A stretch of 64,000 nucleotides of DNA from Centrapalus pauciflorus (Eukaryota; Streptophyta; Magnoliopsida; Asterales; Asteraceae), in NCBI GenBank assembly GCA_020465985.1, contig JAANYP010006342.1:1-64000 (forward strand). The letters run 5' to 3'. This document shows, one piece after another, positions 44,811-57,207 of the stretch. The notes under the pieces were generated by a model. The model was given only the letters and a program-made list of their open reading frames with translations. It had not been told where the DNA came from and searched no databases. The first letter of the stretch is position 1. Every line of letters starts with the position of its first letter. The translations under genes and the position numbers were made by a program.

Positions 44811-45548
44811 GGGTTAACTACATTAAAATTTAATCTATATCACTGTTTTTTTCAATTTGGGTAACGTATTAATTTTTTTCAATTTGATGTAACATAATTT
44901 TCAAATCAAGTCAATCAAGGTAACCGTATTGAATTGAAAGGTAAAAGTTACTGACATGAGAATTTCTTTATCTAGTCATTAGTTTTTTCAATTTATAATA
45001 TTGCTTAATTATTTTTAAATTTGCTTAAAATAGAAAGGTATTATCAAAAAGTACTCTTAGGGTGTGTTTGTTTTCAATTAAGAGGATCTGAATTTGGTCG
45101 GAAGTCTGAATTTTAGATCTTAACCTAATTTGTATTGTTTGTTTATATTCAGACTTAAGAGGTTACAACCTCTGAATTTCCCTCTGAATTTAAGAGAAAG
45201 AGACTAGTCCGAATTAAAATTCAGAGCCTCTTAATTTCAGATTTGAAGGTCTCCTCTTAATTTCAGACATGGTTTTTAGACTTCAGTCGTTTAACCTCTT
45301 AAAAAACAAATATCACCTTAACTTACACAAAATAGTATACATCGTATAACAATTAAAATGTCAATTTCGTAAAAAAAAAATATTGTCTGGAACAAATAAA
45401 CTGTTACGTCAGTAATTTCTTCATTTCAATCCGAGATGGTTATCTTGATTGATTTGATTTGTAAAGTACGTTACCTTAATTAAAAGAATTAGTATGTTAC
45501 CAAGTTGAAAAAAAATGTGACAAGGTTACTTTTTTACGCAATTAACCC
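44811..45548. mobile_element. Second copy of the same MITE, split by a Tourist-like MITE
   Basis: Same arms as 43424-43900 (TCAATTTGGGTAACGTATTA, GGTAAAAGTTACTGACATGA, final CAATTAACCC). The outer flanks do not show a clear duplication. It begins about 320 bp after the DUF1223 stop. Confidence 0.75.
45060..45317. mobile_element. Tourist-like (PIF/Harbinger) MITE nested in the previous element
   Basis: Ends GGGTGTGTTTGTTTT and, inverted, AGGTGATATTTGTTTT (its leading A is the last base of the TSD side), with AAGAGG after each. Flanked by TTA at 45057-45059 and 45318-45320. Comparison with the uninterrupted sister copy confirms the insertion point. Confidence 0.75.
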
Positions 45549-45680
45549 TTTTTATTATATTGAATCAGAATCATTTATTGCACAATAAAAAAAAATCAAG
45601 AATAATAAAATACTTTTATGTAAGTATGAATACAATAGTTAAATAACGATCTCACTCGATCATGGAAGTTTATATATATA

Positions 45681-46404
45681 GGGTTAGGTTCTATGGGGCA
45701 CCTGTGTGCATCGTGCAACTTAGGAACCCATATACACCGTTAGATCTAGAAAATGAATGGCTAAGATTACAATGGCAAAAAGGTAATAAAGATGAAATTT
45801 GTGAACGCATTATGATGCACGATTTACATATTAGATGTGCATAAAGGTATTTTCGGAAAAAATAATATATCAAGTCAACTCAAAATTAAATTTATATTGA
45901 TTGAATATTTAATTCAATAATCAAGTATTAAATGTTAATAAATTTATAAAATGCACTTCTAAAATTAAAAAATTCCAATTGAACAAAAATCCAACATGAT
46001 GTTTCATTATCTTCATTGACTGTGCATCTTTTTATTTATCTTTCTCGGGTTATGCATCATCGTGTTCATACTGTGCATCTTCGTATTCGTCTTCTTCACA
46101 TCGTATACGTTCATAGGTTCATGAGTTCAACGTGATGCATCATTTTCATCTTCATCTCATCATCGTCTTCTCAAACTCGTCGGTCGATTGTGTGTGTGTG
46201 TGAGAGAGAGAGGGAATAATATATGGAGAATGGTTAATGAGATTGATTTAGTTTCCTATTTTAATCCTAATCTATTAATTAAAAGAATAATTAATTTTTT
46301 CAAATAAAGTATTCCAATATTACCCTTATTGCATCATTTGTAAACAAGCAATGCATTTTGGGTTCCCATTTGGTTCCCGATGCATATGGTGCCCCATAGA
46401 ACCT

Positions 46405-46407
<3 letters not shown>
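45681..46407. mobile_element. TIR element with GGTTCTATGGGGCACC ends
   Basis: Left GGGTTAGGTTCTATGGGGCA, right inverted TTGAGGTTCTATGGGGCACC, both continuing to a TGCATCG and a GGxACC-rich stretch. Both flanks are TATATA, consistent with insertion in a TA repeat. No transposase seen. Confidence 0.7.

Positions 46408-46468
<61 letters not shown>
46408..46468. repeat. (AT)n microsatellite
   Basis: About 60 bases of AT repeat at the edge of the preceding element. Confidence 0.9.
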
Positions 46469-46473
<5 letters not shown>

Positions 46474-47279
46474 CAGGTTCATCATCATACCTATGAGATT
46501 CCAACGTACCTAGCGTACCCTAACGTGAATGATCATTCATATATATTTTTTTTAATAGACATGTATAATACAACATTATAAGATTTTTTTTTCAAAAGGA
46601 ACAACATCATAAATCATGTGAAGGTAAAAAAAGATCATGTGAATGATCATTCATACCATTCACATGGTGAAAATGACCATGGTCATTCACATAAATATGC
46701 ATTGAGCATTCACATAATTTTTAAGGACACAGAATGTGTGAATGTATGTGAAATTCATATATCATGTGTATAACATTAATTTAAACATGATTATGAGAAA
46801 AAAATTTGGAAAAAGTTTTTTAAGGATGGTACCTTCAGGTGCACTTGATTTCGAGAGGTACTTTTTTAAACCTCTATATATATATCATTTCGAAACCAAT
46901 AAATAAATAGAAAAATTGATTTTAAAGTTAATAATTGAAATATTTTAATTATTTTATAAATATAAAATAAAAAATAAATAAAATTTAAGTATTTATAATG
47001 GTTTCATCGCTTTAACTTTTATTAGAGTATATCAGAGAAGATTGCAGATTTCCAGCTTACACAAAACATGAATATTAAATTCAAAAACTAGCATTCAATT
47101 TCAATAATATTTGTATTCATGTAATTTGATTATATGTATGATATATACAGACAGAAATGAGACATCTTATAGGAATGGAATAGAATGGATCGGATAATAA
47201 AAATCCAACTTAAACATATAATAAGATAATAATAATAATAATAGGAAGCTGAAGCTATAGATGATGTTATATATATATA

Positions 47280-47477
47280 TCACTTAGGTCCCCACAAAAT
47301 CAAGTGGAGTACCTTCTCCGCTTTCTCTAATTCCTTAATTTGTTTCTCGTCTCTCTTTTCCGGTTTCATCTCGCCGGACGACCGTCTCGCCGTTGAATTG
47401 TTAACCTGCTTCTGCATCCGTATAGCATTGAACGCTGCCTCATACCGACATCCGCTATGGTCACCGCCGTTGCACAT
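47280..47477 (-). CDS. Small 65-aa protein with C-terminal WGP motif, function unknown
   Basis: Single exon, minus strand: starts MCNGGDHSGCRYEAAFNA, continues with a charged helix-like stretch (KPEKRDEKQIKELEKAEK) and ends KVLHLILWGPK. No signal peptide or membrane segment. The stretch is less AT-rich than its surroundings, and TATAAAT lies on the minus strand at about 47620, some 140 bases upstream of the ATG, which supports a real gene. The end resembles the CWGPN/CFGPN tail of wound-induced DUF3774 proteins such as the one at 58531, but the rest does not, so I leave it unnamed. Confidence 0.65.
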   Translation of the reverse strand: MCNGGDHSGCRYEAAFNAIRMQKQVNNSTARRSSGEMKPEKRDEKQIKELEKAEKVLHLILWGPK

Positions 47478-47759
47478 GATCTCCCTTTAATTTGGCTTTC
47501 TCGATCACTTTAATTGTCTACGATCCTACGAAGAAATCTGGTATTTAAACAGAGGAGATCGATCGAGTGTGTCTTTGATCTTACTTAATCACAGGAAAGA
47601 AATTGGATGCCGAATTTATAAGAGAAAGGTGTGGTTGTTTGTAGAGAAACCAGGGGTTTTCGTGACCATGGTTTTTACCGCTCACCGGAATCTGTGTGTC
47701 GATAGATGTAGACGACTAAATTATAATTATTGTCCGTTACATAAATGTTTCATCTGATT

Positions 47760-50017
47760 TTATGAAAATTCTTTTCCAAGGTGATCACCATTCTCACTTT
47801 CACTCTCCATTTTAATTTGAAAATACTGGGTGCGTTTAGTTAACGATAACTAGTCATTTTTCAATTTCAGTTTTCAAGTTATAGTTTTTAGAAAAAAAAA
47901 CAATGGTTTTTATGAAGAGTGAAAACTTGTTTAGATGATAAAGTTTTAGTTTTAAAAAAAATTAGATAGTGATTATAAAAAAAAAAAAAACAGGTGATGG
48001 AAAAGTAAGAGAGAGAAAGAGAGTATTATTAAAAAAATAGGGTAGGTAGTAGAAAAGTAAGAGAGAATATGAAAAGCGGTACTTTAAAAAGTAAAATGAA
48101 AATTTATGAAATTGTTATTAGGTAAACAAGTTTTCACTTTTGTTGAAAAGTAAGATGGAAATTTTAAAAATTTTCGGTAACTAAATGCACTACATTTCTA
48201 AACTTTTTCATCTTTCTTAATATTTTATTAAAAGAAATTCATTTTAATTATTAAAACAATTAAAGCTAAAAAAATTAATTTCAAAAATAATTAAAGGAAC
48301 CGATGGTTTCGGCCTCTGTTCCCTCTAAAGGTTTTTATTTAATAAATAGTCTTTAATTTTGATATTTGTTAGTCACTGATGTTGTTTGAATTTATCAAAT
48401 TTCCTAAAAAGATCAATTTAGTTATTTTTTAATTGTTTCATTTTTAACCCCGAAACAGATTAAATTGGTTTTTATTATATTTTTTTATTGTTTATTATTA
48501 TACTATAATTATTTTAATTAATTTGTTACAGTTTTATTAATTATCATATTAGTTTGATTGAAAAGAATTTATATATATATATATTTTTATTTCACATTTG
48601 TGGTACATATTTAATTTATTTAATAAAATTATTTATCTTACATTTATTTTTAAAAATATTTATGCATTTTTAAGTTTTATATGTTCGATATAATTATTTC
48701 ATTAAGTTAAATGTTTTTATTAATTATAAATTTTAATCCAATGATGTAATCTTATAGTTTAATTCGTTTTGATTTAAATATTCTTTTAAGTTAACACGTT
48801 TCGATTTATTTATAACGTTTGATATAAACATATAAATTTAACATTTAAGAAAATATATAATTTTTTGTATAACAAAATATATAAAATCGATAAATTTTGA
48901 TCTAAATATAAACGTAAACAAAATATAAACTAATGAAGTATTAAATCAAAATGTATAAAATGCTGAGTATGATGTACACACACATACATATTAACATAAT
49001 AAAATCATGTTATATTTACAATGTTACTATTTCATTAAGTTCATATATAAATTTTTAATTTATTTACAACTATAACTACAGAAAGAGAATTGATTCATTT
49101 GTTTGGTAAAACAATGAATTCAGCAGAGAAATGTAACAAAATCATGTCTCAGTCTCTTGTTTGGTAAAACAAAGAATTCAGCACATAATTTTATAAATTT
49201 TATTACCGGACATCATAATTATTATTTTGTAAACATTTATTATTCAAACCGAAAAAATACTAATAATTAAACATTTCATTGATCAAACAAAAAAAAAAAC
49301 ACCAACATAATTTACCAAAAAGAAGATTAAATAATGTGCTACAGTTTAATTATAACCAAAATAATAATTATAGGATAAAAACAATTAAAATGTTCTAAAA
49401 TTTGATTTAATTAGTTTACGAAACAATAATGAAACAATGAAAAAGGACAAAATTGGTATTTTTAAAAAATTGACTGAGATAGAGACTTAGAGACTAAAAG
49501 TGTGATAAGATTCAAAGTTAAAGACTATTTATGAAAATAAAAAGTGTTAGGAACGTAAACCATAATTTCATAAAAACACGTGGACCATTTATGTAATTTA
49601 TTCTTATAATTTTAACAAAATTAACTTCAATAATTGTAATCTTTTTCTAACTAACAAATTTTACAATTTTTTTTTTTTTTCTGAAAGATGAAATTTGACA
49701 CATGCTGTTAATGGAAATGAACTTGCATGTCATTACTTGTGGTTTTTAACAAAAAGGTGTAACTTCGATTTCATTATATGTGTATGTCAAATTTTGTGTC
49801 TAAAATTGTACTGTTCTATACAATTTTTTTTTATTTTTAATATACTACTTTTTTATTATTAATAAATATTCATTACTTCTTATGCGAAATTTATTTAGTT
49901 AATCTTAATCCCTTTGAACTATTCTATTAAAAGAGTAAATAGAATTCATTTGACAGTTGACACTAAACTAGAATGCCAATTTGCATAACATGGATACAAC
50001 ATGTGTATAATCTACAA
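47760..50017. other. AT-rich intergenic DNA
   Basis: No gene seen. Two TTTGGTAAAACAAxGAATTCAGCA phrases lie near 49100 and 49163. Confidence 0.5.
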
Positions 50018-50050
50018 CTAGCTGAATACCCGTGCGTTGCTCGGGTGATG
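50018..50050 (-). mobile_element. 3' end of a minus-strand Helitron (start not found)
   Basis: Minus strand: hairpin CCCGAGCAACGCACGGG, short spacer, terminal CTAG at 50018 followed by T. The same end occurs at 52661. I could not find its 5' end, which should lie at a higher coordinate. Confidence 0.6.
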
Positions 50051-50079
50051 TGTGATGAAATTAATATTTATAATTAATT

Positions 50080-50245
50080 TTTTTGAACGGCAATTTAACA
50101 TACTCCTATTCATAAACTACCATTTTGTCTCAAATGGAGACTTCAGAAGTTACTTCCACTGCCTAAATTCCAACTTGTCCCGTGACTCAACACTTACACG
50201 TCATCACTCATACCAAATGGGCTCAACCCCATTGGTATTTATAGT
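50080..50245 (-). mobile_element. Diverged SINE copy, minus strand
   Basis: The minus strand reads GAGTCACGGGACAAGTTGGAATTTAGGCAG..., the same order as the SINEs at 34469 and 56238 but with the B box core deleted. It ends in a short A run (T on the plus strand at 50080). Confidence 0.5.
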
Positions 50246-50249
50246 TTAT

Positions 50250-51352
50250 TGATGACACAACAAATAATTTTTTTTTTAAAGAAAAATATACATTGTTTGC
50301 GAAGAAAATGTTACTTATATTAATCATGAATATTAATTATTACACATAATTACATTTGAAGTCTATACATATCTAGTTTAATACATGTGAGTTGATCAAA
50401 AGACTAATTTTAGTTAAAAATCCTGTATAAAAATGACGTATATAGGAAAAAATATTATAATAATAATTTACAATAAAATGAAAAACCATCATTTTTCCAT
50501 CAACTAATACAGAAACACGTATTTGCAAAGTATTACTTACAATATCGTTTAACATAATTTTATAATAACAATTTGTTCAAACCAATTAATAAAATGTTAT
50601 CAAACAAAAGCAATTATCATAAAAAAATTTAATAAATCTTAATAAAATCAAATTGAACAATTTAAACGGCAAATGACATATCTCATTGGCTAAAGATTTA
50701 TTTAAAACGTTATCGCTTCATTATTAACGAAAATCTTCATTGTTATTCATGGTATACTGGAAAAATATTAAAACATGTTTTAATTTTGAAACATTAATAC
50801 ATAAACAACACAAAATAAATGAGAGCTTTAAAGGGAAAAAAAAGTATATCAATGCGACGTTTTTTCTGGGGTTTGAATTAGGGATGACCCAATTTTGACG
50901 CAACGGACGAGACGATAAAAATGGCTCGTAGTAAAAAAAAGTAAGCTGGCACATAATTTTTTCTAAATAACAAATGTCATATGTTTACCTATTTTATAAT
51001 ATATGCTGATTAAAAAAAATACTTTTATATGTTTATCTACCGTATTTTATATGTTTATTAAACTGAATTATCAATAAAATTTAAATCTAAATGTAAATAT
51101 TATCCCATCAATTATATATTTAATATTTTTTTTTCATTTTCTTATAAATTTATTAAAAATAATTAAACATTATATAAAATTATTAAATTTTAAAAAGGTA
51201 AACAAACGATATATATAAATATATTTCATAATATTTTGTTTATTATAATAAAATATAAAATATTGTTTTATCTATAAACTAAAATTCTAATCTGTATTAA
51301 TTAAAATATATATATTTATAAATGTAAATTTTAGAATAATCAACTATTCAAA
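50250..51352. other. AT-rich intergenic DNA
   Basis: No supported gene. Part may be the body of the Helitron ending at 50018. Confidence 0.4.
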
Positions 51353-52372
51353 TCTATCTATCTATCTATCTATATCTATTAATAAAACAAAACAACTCGT
51401 GACACGTGTCACTTTCTCAGCTCTCCTAATTTTTGTTTTCCCGCTCATTTTGCCTAACATAACTCTTTCAATTAGTTTACTTCATTGATTATAAAGAAAC
51501 TAATTGATTTTAAATAAACTAAAAGATTAATAACATAATTAATGATTTAAATACTTCCTAATTTAACCTCTAATTTACCTAATGTTTTATCAAGAATTAT
51601 TTAATTGATTTATAATTTTTTTTTATTTTCAAACTTTAAATTAAAGGTTACATGTTTTAATCCTAATTAGCATTTATAATTATAAATAATAATAAGGGTT
51701 TCTTATGAAAAAAAATATGTATTCATGTTTTTTGCGTTTTCGTCCCTCCATGTTATTTTTTTACATAAAAGTCCTCAATTTTTTTTTTTTTTGGTTTAGT
51801 GAAATTTGGACATTAGAACCTGGTTTTTTTGTTTTTAAAAACCCGGTTCACAAATTATAACCAGTGTCTGATGTCAAAATTTCAGTAAACCAAAAAGGAA
51901 AAATTAAATTGAGGTTTTTATGAAAAAAAAAAACATGGATGGACGAAAACGTAAAAAAAAACATATTTTAATAAACCCTAATAATAAATGAGTAACTTTA
52001 CTTATTTCTCGTGATATCATGTGTCATCACCAACATATCATATTTTAGAATAACAAATAATATATGAATCATATCTTTCTAAATTTACATCTAATATAAT
52101 TAGATTTAAAATCAATTCAAACCAAATATTCATATTTAAATATTTGATAACTACAACATAATAGAAAGTTTAAAGATGATATAAAAACATATTGTTATTC
52201 ATATATATTTAAAATTCTAAAAAAATTATAGTTTATGTCAAATAATAATAGAATTCTTATATTTTTATAATAAAATTAATATTTTTATGTTTTAATTCTT
52301 AGCATGTATCATGTATTTAATATAAACAACTATATATTAAAACATCCGCGTAATACGCGGGTAATAAACTAG
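51353..52372 (+). mobile_element. Non-autonomous Helitron containing a MITE
   Basis: Head TCTATCTATC... followed by ATTAATAAAACAAAACAACT and ACACGTGTCAC (the exact start is blurred by the TCTA repeat). 3' hairpin CCGCGTAATACGCGG and terminal CTAG at 52369-52372 followed by T. Head type resembles the 9032 element, tail type the 11001 element. Confidence 0.7.
51696..51978. mobile_element. Foldback MITE nested in the Helitron, perfect 9-bp duplication
   Basis: Starts GGGTTTCTTATGAAAAAAAA, ends AATAAACCC. Flanked by TAATAATAA at 51687-51695 and 51979-51987. Shares arm sequence (GCGTTTTCGTCCCTCCATG, GGTTTAGTGAAATTTGGACA) with the MITE in myosin intron 5. Confidence 0.85.
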
Positions 52373-52489
52373 TTTTATAAAACCATAAACATAATAATTT
52401 TGAATAATTAATGTTTAATTGTAATTTGTATACGTAAATAAATATTCCATTATTTTATGCAGGTTTGTTAGTATTGATAGGATTGTTGA

Positions 52490-52655
52490 TGTTATCCCAT
52501 TATTTTCTGAATTTTAACAAATTATATTGCGTCAAATCAGCAGCCTTAATTTTCTGAATTTTAACCAATCATATTGTGCCAAATCAGCCTACATTTTCTG
52601 AATTTTAACCACTAATATTGCGTCACGTGAACATTTTTCTACTCCGTCAGCAATA
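52490..52655. repeat. Three tandem TTTTCTGAATTTTAACC units, copy 1
   Basis: Units of about 50-55 bp, each with TTTTCTGAATTTTAAC, ATATTG and CAAATCAGC, followed by CACGTGAACATTTTTCT and CTCCGTCAGCAATATATA. Confidence 0.75.
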
Positions 52656-52660
52656 TATAA

Positions 52661-52690
52661 CTAGTTGAATACCCGTGCGTTGCTCGGGTG
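52661..52690 (-). mobile_element. 3' end of a minus-strand Helitron (start not found)
   Basis: Same CCCGAGCAACGCACGGG hairpin and CTAG end as at 50018, directly abutting the tandem-unit repeat on its left. Confidence 0.6.
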
Positions 52691-53539
52691 AGTTATTTCA
52701 AAATTGATACTTTTTTAATTAAACAATTACACAAAAACAATTTGCTTTTGAAAGACTATACATATATTCTCTTATATATTGTTTGTTAAAAAAAACTAAC
52801 TTTATCATAAAAATAACTACATGTAATTACATTTGAGGTTTGTTTGTTTAAAATTTTATAATTTCCATTATTGTCAGTTTTATTGGTATAAAAGATTATA
52901 AGTTTTCTATTTTAACTTTTTTTTTATAAATAATTAATGTTGGAAAATCTAAAGATATTGTTAAGATTGATTTATTTTTTATATATTCTAATAAAAATGC
53001 ATTATAATCACACATATATTTTGGTTGTCTGTTTATTTTACTTACATTCTAGTAATAGTTTTAATACAACATCAAATATATTCCATATTGTACTTGCTAT
53101 ATCTAAACTTAGTTTCATCTATCGTAAATATTAGCGTTAATATTGAAAAAAAATCATTATATTTTCATGTTATATAATTTTGGTCTCTCAGTATTTTTTT
53201 TTTTTTATCATTTTAATCATTACATTATATTTTATTGAAACTGTTATATTTTGTTCGGTAAAAATCAACATGTCGTTATGATATCTCCTTTCTATCATGT
53301 TTAAAATTAAGAATATACATCAAACTAATTTAAAACATAAAAAAAACATGCAATTCAAATACAAGAAAGACACTTATTACATGAACAAAATTATGTAACT
53401 TGTATTACTCAACTACTCGTATATCATGTTTTTAGTTTCAATTTAATTTTCTTTAAAGGTTTGCCAAGTTGTTGACATTGCTATTTTGTTAAATGTTTTT
53501 CTCAAGTATTTTTCATCATTTTAAATCATTGTTTGTGCC

Positions 53540-54110
53540 CAATCAAGAATTCATAATTATCTTGGAGTGTTTGTTGACCATTTGTGTGTCTAGATCGCCA
53601 TTTATTTATTTGATTTTGCTGCTTGAATTAGATAAAAGACAGAATGTTTAAGTCTTTGTGTTGTGCGCGAATTACAATGTGTATGTTAGTTCCTGTTTTT
53701 GTCGAGAATGGTTGGCCAGGAAGCCCAATTGGCCTTCGGCCTAACCTTTAATCGATTTCTATGTGGTTTGTTGATTTAAATGCAAGTATTAATTGTCATT
53801 AATTCTTGCATTTCTACTGCTGGAAAATAAGATCAAAACCGAAAATAAGTGCAGTATTAGTGTGATGTCCAGGTGTGTTTAGCTTAAAATTTGTACGTAA
53901 AAATGGGCAAGAAGGTCAAATGGCCTTCGGCCTTGGCAACTTAATTAGCAAGGATGTTTATTGATTAATGTTATGTATCAATCGCCATTTATCTTACCTT
54001 ATGTTGCTGCTGAAAAAGTTAAAAACAGAAGATATGAGTTGTGAGTGTGTGTAGTGTGCAATTATGTGTTTAAGCCTGTGTGTTTGCATGTTAATGTCAG
54101 GCTCTAAGAC
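53540..54110. repeat. Diverged tandem repeat of about 195 bp, three units
   Basis: ATCGCCATTTAT, GCTGCTG/GCTGGAAAA and a following AAAAxACAGAA recur in order at about 53590, 53790 and 53985. GGCCTTCGGCCT stands near the end of units one (53731) and two (53922). No coding capacity recognised. Confidence 0.55.
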
Positions 54111-54113
54111 TTA

Positions 54114-54427
54114 GGGGGCGTTTGGTTCGCGGATTTCCTGGGATTCCATGGGATTTGCATTTAAATTCCTGTGTTTGGTTCGCAGATTTCAGTAAGGATT
54201 TGAAATCCCAGGATTTCTGAAATCCCTCCCTTCTTTGTTATTTAAAAACCCAGCCTCCCCTTAGGATTTTAAAACTCAGTTACATTGCATTTTTCAGATT
54301 AACAAATTTTTCCTAAAAGATAATGTAGATTCTTTGACAAAATCCTGACAAATCCAAATCCTGCATAATGCAAATCCTTTGACAAATGCAAATCCCAAGG
54401 AAAAAAATCTGCGAACCAAACGTCCCC
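54114..54427. mobile_element. Tourist-like MITE, TTA target duplication
   Basis: Ends GGGGGCGTTTGGTTCGCGGA and, inverted, GGGGACGTTTGGTTCGCAGA, flanked by TTA at 54111-54113 and 54428-54430. Internal AAATCC/GGATTT words on both strands. Confidence 0.85.
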
Positions 54428-54789
54428 TTAAATAGTCTCGGAGTGTTGTGTGTGTCTCGTAACCTCTGTGTGTGTTCATTGAATTGATACAGAAATAAAG
54501 TAAGAAACAACAGCAACATAAGTATCAAACATATATATGCTATGTGTATTATAGTATATATGTACATCATTTTCAAAATATTGAAAGAATATTAAAGAAA
54601 ATACTGGCAATTTTTTTCTGCAGGTGCAGGAGTTGAAAACGTCTTCAACTCTTCATCTAGTTGATTAGCATACGTGAAGTTCATCTTGAAACGATATAGT
54701 TTATTCACGCAGACACTGCTGGTGCAGTTTTTATTTATTTATTAATATTGATTATGCCTACTGACTCTGAGTGAGTATGTATGTATATG

Positions 54790-54798
<9 letters not shown>

Positions 54799-54837
<39 letters not shown>
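54799..54837. repeat. (AT)n microsatellite
   Basis: Pure AT repeat of about 38 bases. Confidence 0.9.
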
Positions 54838-54839
<2 letters not shown>

Positions 54840-55344
54840 TACGTAACTTCAATAAAGCATGTTTTATCTCATATTTGGTTACATTTAACCCGTTATATAA
54901 ACATCTAATAATTATCAGGTTTCAAATTATATAAAGAACTGATAACTTGATAAATATGCAGCTGAGATTATTTATTATTCAAGTTTGAATCTTTTTTTCT
55001 ATATATTCAGTTATGATATTATCCAGTGTTTTTCTGCATATCTTAATATTTCAGTTATACTATAGCCTATTAAATTTGATTTCTTATTTTTATTTAATTT
55101 GAGAAATCAGATTGCATCTATTTCCAGCAGTGCAAATTCGAATTTTTCTAGCGGAATAAAATCTGATTTGTTATTTTTATTTAACTTGATAAATTAGATT
55201 GTAACTATTTCCAGCAGTGAAAATTTAAAATTTTATTGTCATTTTTTATTTCTTTCTGGAAAATCTACATAATTTAATTGCAGAAACATTAAAATATATA
55301 GAAAAATATGGATAATTATGTAGAATCTCATCGAGCTAAAATAG

Positions 55345-55570
55345 ATGGAGAATCCCATTATTTTCGGAATTTTAACCAATTATATTGCATCAAATCAGTA
55401 GCCTAAATATTCTGAATTTTAACCAATTATATTGCGCCAAATCAGCAACCTTAATTTTCTGAATTTTAATCAATCATATTGTGCCAAATCAGCCTTAAAA
55501 ATAGGAATTTCTACCAATAATACTCTGCCACGTGAGCATTTTTCTCACTGCTCCGTCGGCAATATATATA
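55345..55570. repeat. Three tandem TTTTCTGAATTTTAACC units, copy 2
   Basis: Same tandem units and the same right-hand end (CACGTGAGCATTTTTCT, CTCCGTCGGCAATATATA) as 52490-52655, in the same orientation 2.85 kb away. Confidence 0.75.
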
Positions 55571-56237
55571 TATAATTTCTATATAAAAATATAGTTGCAT
55601 TAATTAAATTATTAGAAAAAAAACATCCCTATTCACTTTCTATTTAAATTTGAGTCTATAACCAATGTCTTTCCTTCTTATCCAAACTTTTTAACTTCTA
55701 TAATTTTTTTTCATTTTCTGTTATTATTTATTTAGTTATGTATTTTACATTTAAATACCTACTTTATACATTTTCAAAATTTTTATTTGAGCAGTATAAT
55801 TTTGTAATTTCATTTGTAATTTCTATGATAATTTTTTAAATTTATATAAAGTATTAAAAAACAATTTACTTTACTAGTTATATATTAAAAGAAATGTAAA
55901 CAACATAATGATTTGTGAAAAGTATGTAAAACAAGAATTCGGAAGACATGTCCTTTGAGATAAAACCCTACTCTGTTTTATTATGTTTTTTTTAACGATG
56001 TTTTAATACCGATTAAATCCTATTTTAAAAGGATGTTTTAATATATGTATTTTTAAAAAATTTGAAATATAATTTGTATCCAAAACATTTTTAACCACAT
56101 TTTACTCAATGAATTGAATAAATCATATGTATAACGGTTTACAAGTTTTAAATACTATATATGAAATAAATACTCATTGAATTTACGTTTTAAACGAAAT
56201 GTATATAATGATTTATACGTATTCACCTACTAATTCG
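55571..56237. other. AT-rich intergenic DNA
   Basis: Nothing recognised. Confidence 0.5.
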
Positions 56238-56357
56238 ACCAAATGGCCTTTGGCCTGGCGGTAAGAGGGTGGAGTTGTAAGCAAGAGGTCACGGGTTCGA
56301 TTCCCGTCGGAGGCAAGTTGAAATTTAGGTGGAGTAGGTAAGTGGTAAAAAAAAAAC
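56238..56357 (+). mobile_element. tRNA-derived SINE with 12-bp target duplication
   Basis: A-box region TGGCCTGGCGGTAAGAGGG, B box GTCACGGGTTCGATTCCCG, body AAGTTGAAATTTAGGTGGAG and a tail of ten A. CCTACTAATTCG flanks it at 56226-56237 and 56358-56369. It is the best preserved of three related copies (others at 34469 and 50080). Confidence 0.8.
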
Positions 56358-57207
56358 CCTACTAATTCGGAAAGTATAAATTCTGTTGGCTGGTTAGGTG
56401 GAATTAGTAGGTGAATAAAGTATAAAAACCTACTAATTCGGAAAGTATAAAGTTTAGCCTTTACATTCTACTTTGACAACAAAAAAAAAATATTGGTACA
56501 TAATTGTTTGACGGTTTGTATTTTTTAATTTATTAACAACTCTTAAACTTTATATTTGAAGGGTGTTATCTGGTTAGGTGGATAAGTAGATATGTCATTT
56601 TTCTTTTTAAAACTGAACTTCTTTTAGCTTAGAATTCAATTTATAAATTATTATATTTAAAAAATAACTTTTAATGTAAAACTCATTAAAATATTTATTG
56701 ATAAATAATTTATAGATAAAAATGTATGTATTAAATTAAGGAATTTCATAATTATATGCAAATGTCGTTTTTTGATAATTTTACAAGTTCAAAAAGCAAT
56801 ACGAAACACTTAAATATTGATTATTTAATAATTGTGATTACCAATAACATAAACTAATCCACGCACTAAATTTTCAGCAACACTTTTTATTTCGATAATA
56901 ATCTGATTATTAGTTATCAAAACGCTGCAGCATTTTTCGAAACGCAAAACCAAACACCATCTTAGTACATATTTTTAAGTGTTTTTAATAATAACTAATA
57001 TAGCAATATTTACAAATGCATGATAAAATTAAACTTTTATAACTAATACACAAGGGAATGAGGGATGCCAACAAAATACAAAACATTGGACTCTACAGTT
57101 GTTTCCAAAAACGATTTTGTAGAATGCTTAAAATGTATTATGAATAAATAAATGTTTAAATTACCATTATAAGATATAATGTATAAAACATATAGATTAA
57201 AGATCAG

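Noticed and set aside
46477..46878. Possible second TIR element next to the one at 45681
   Set aside because: Ends (AATCAGGTTCATC and, inverted, AGAGGTTTAAAAAAG) match too weakly and the flanks are TA repeats.
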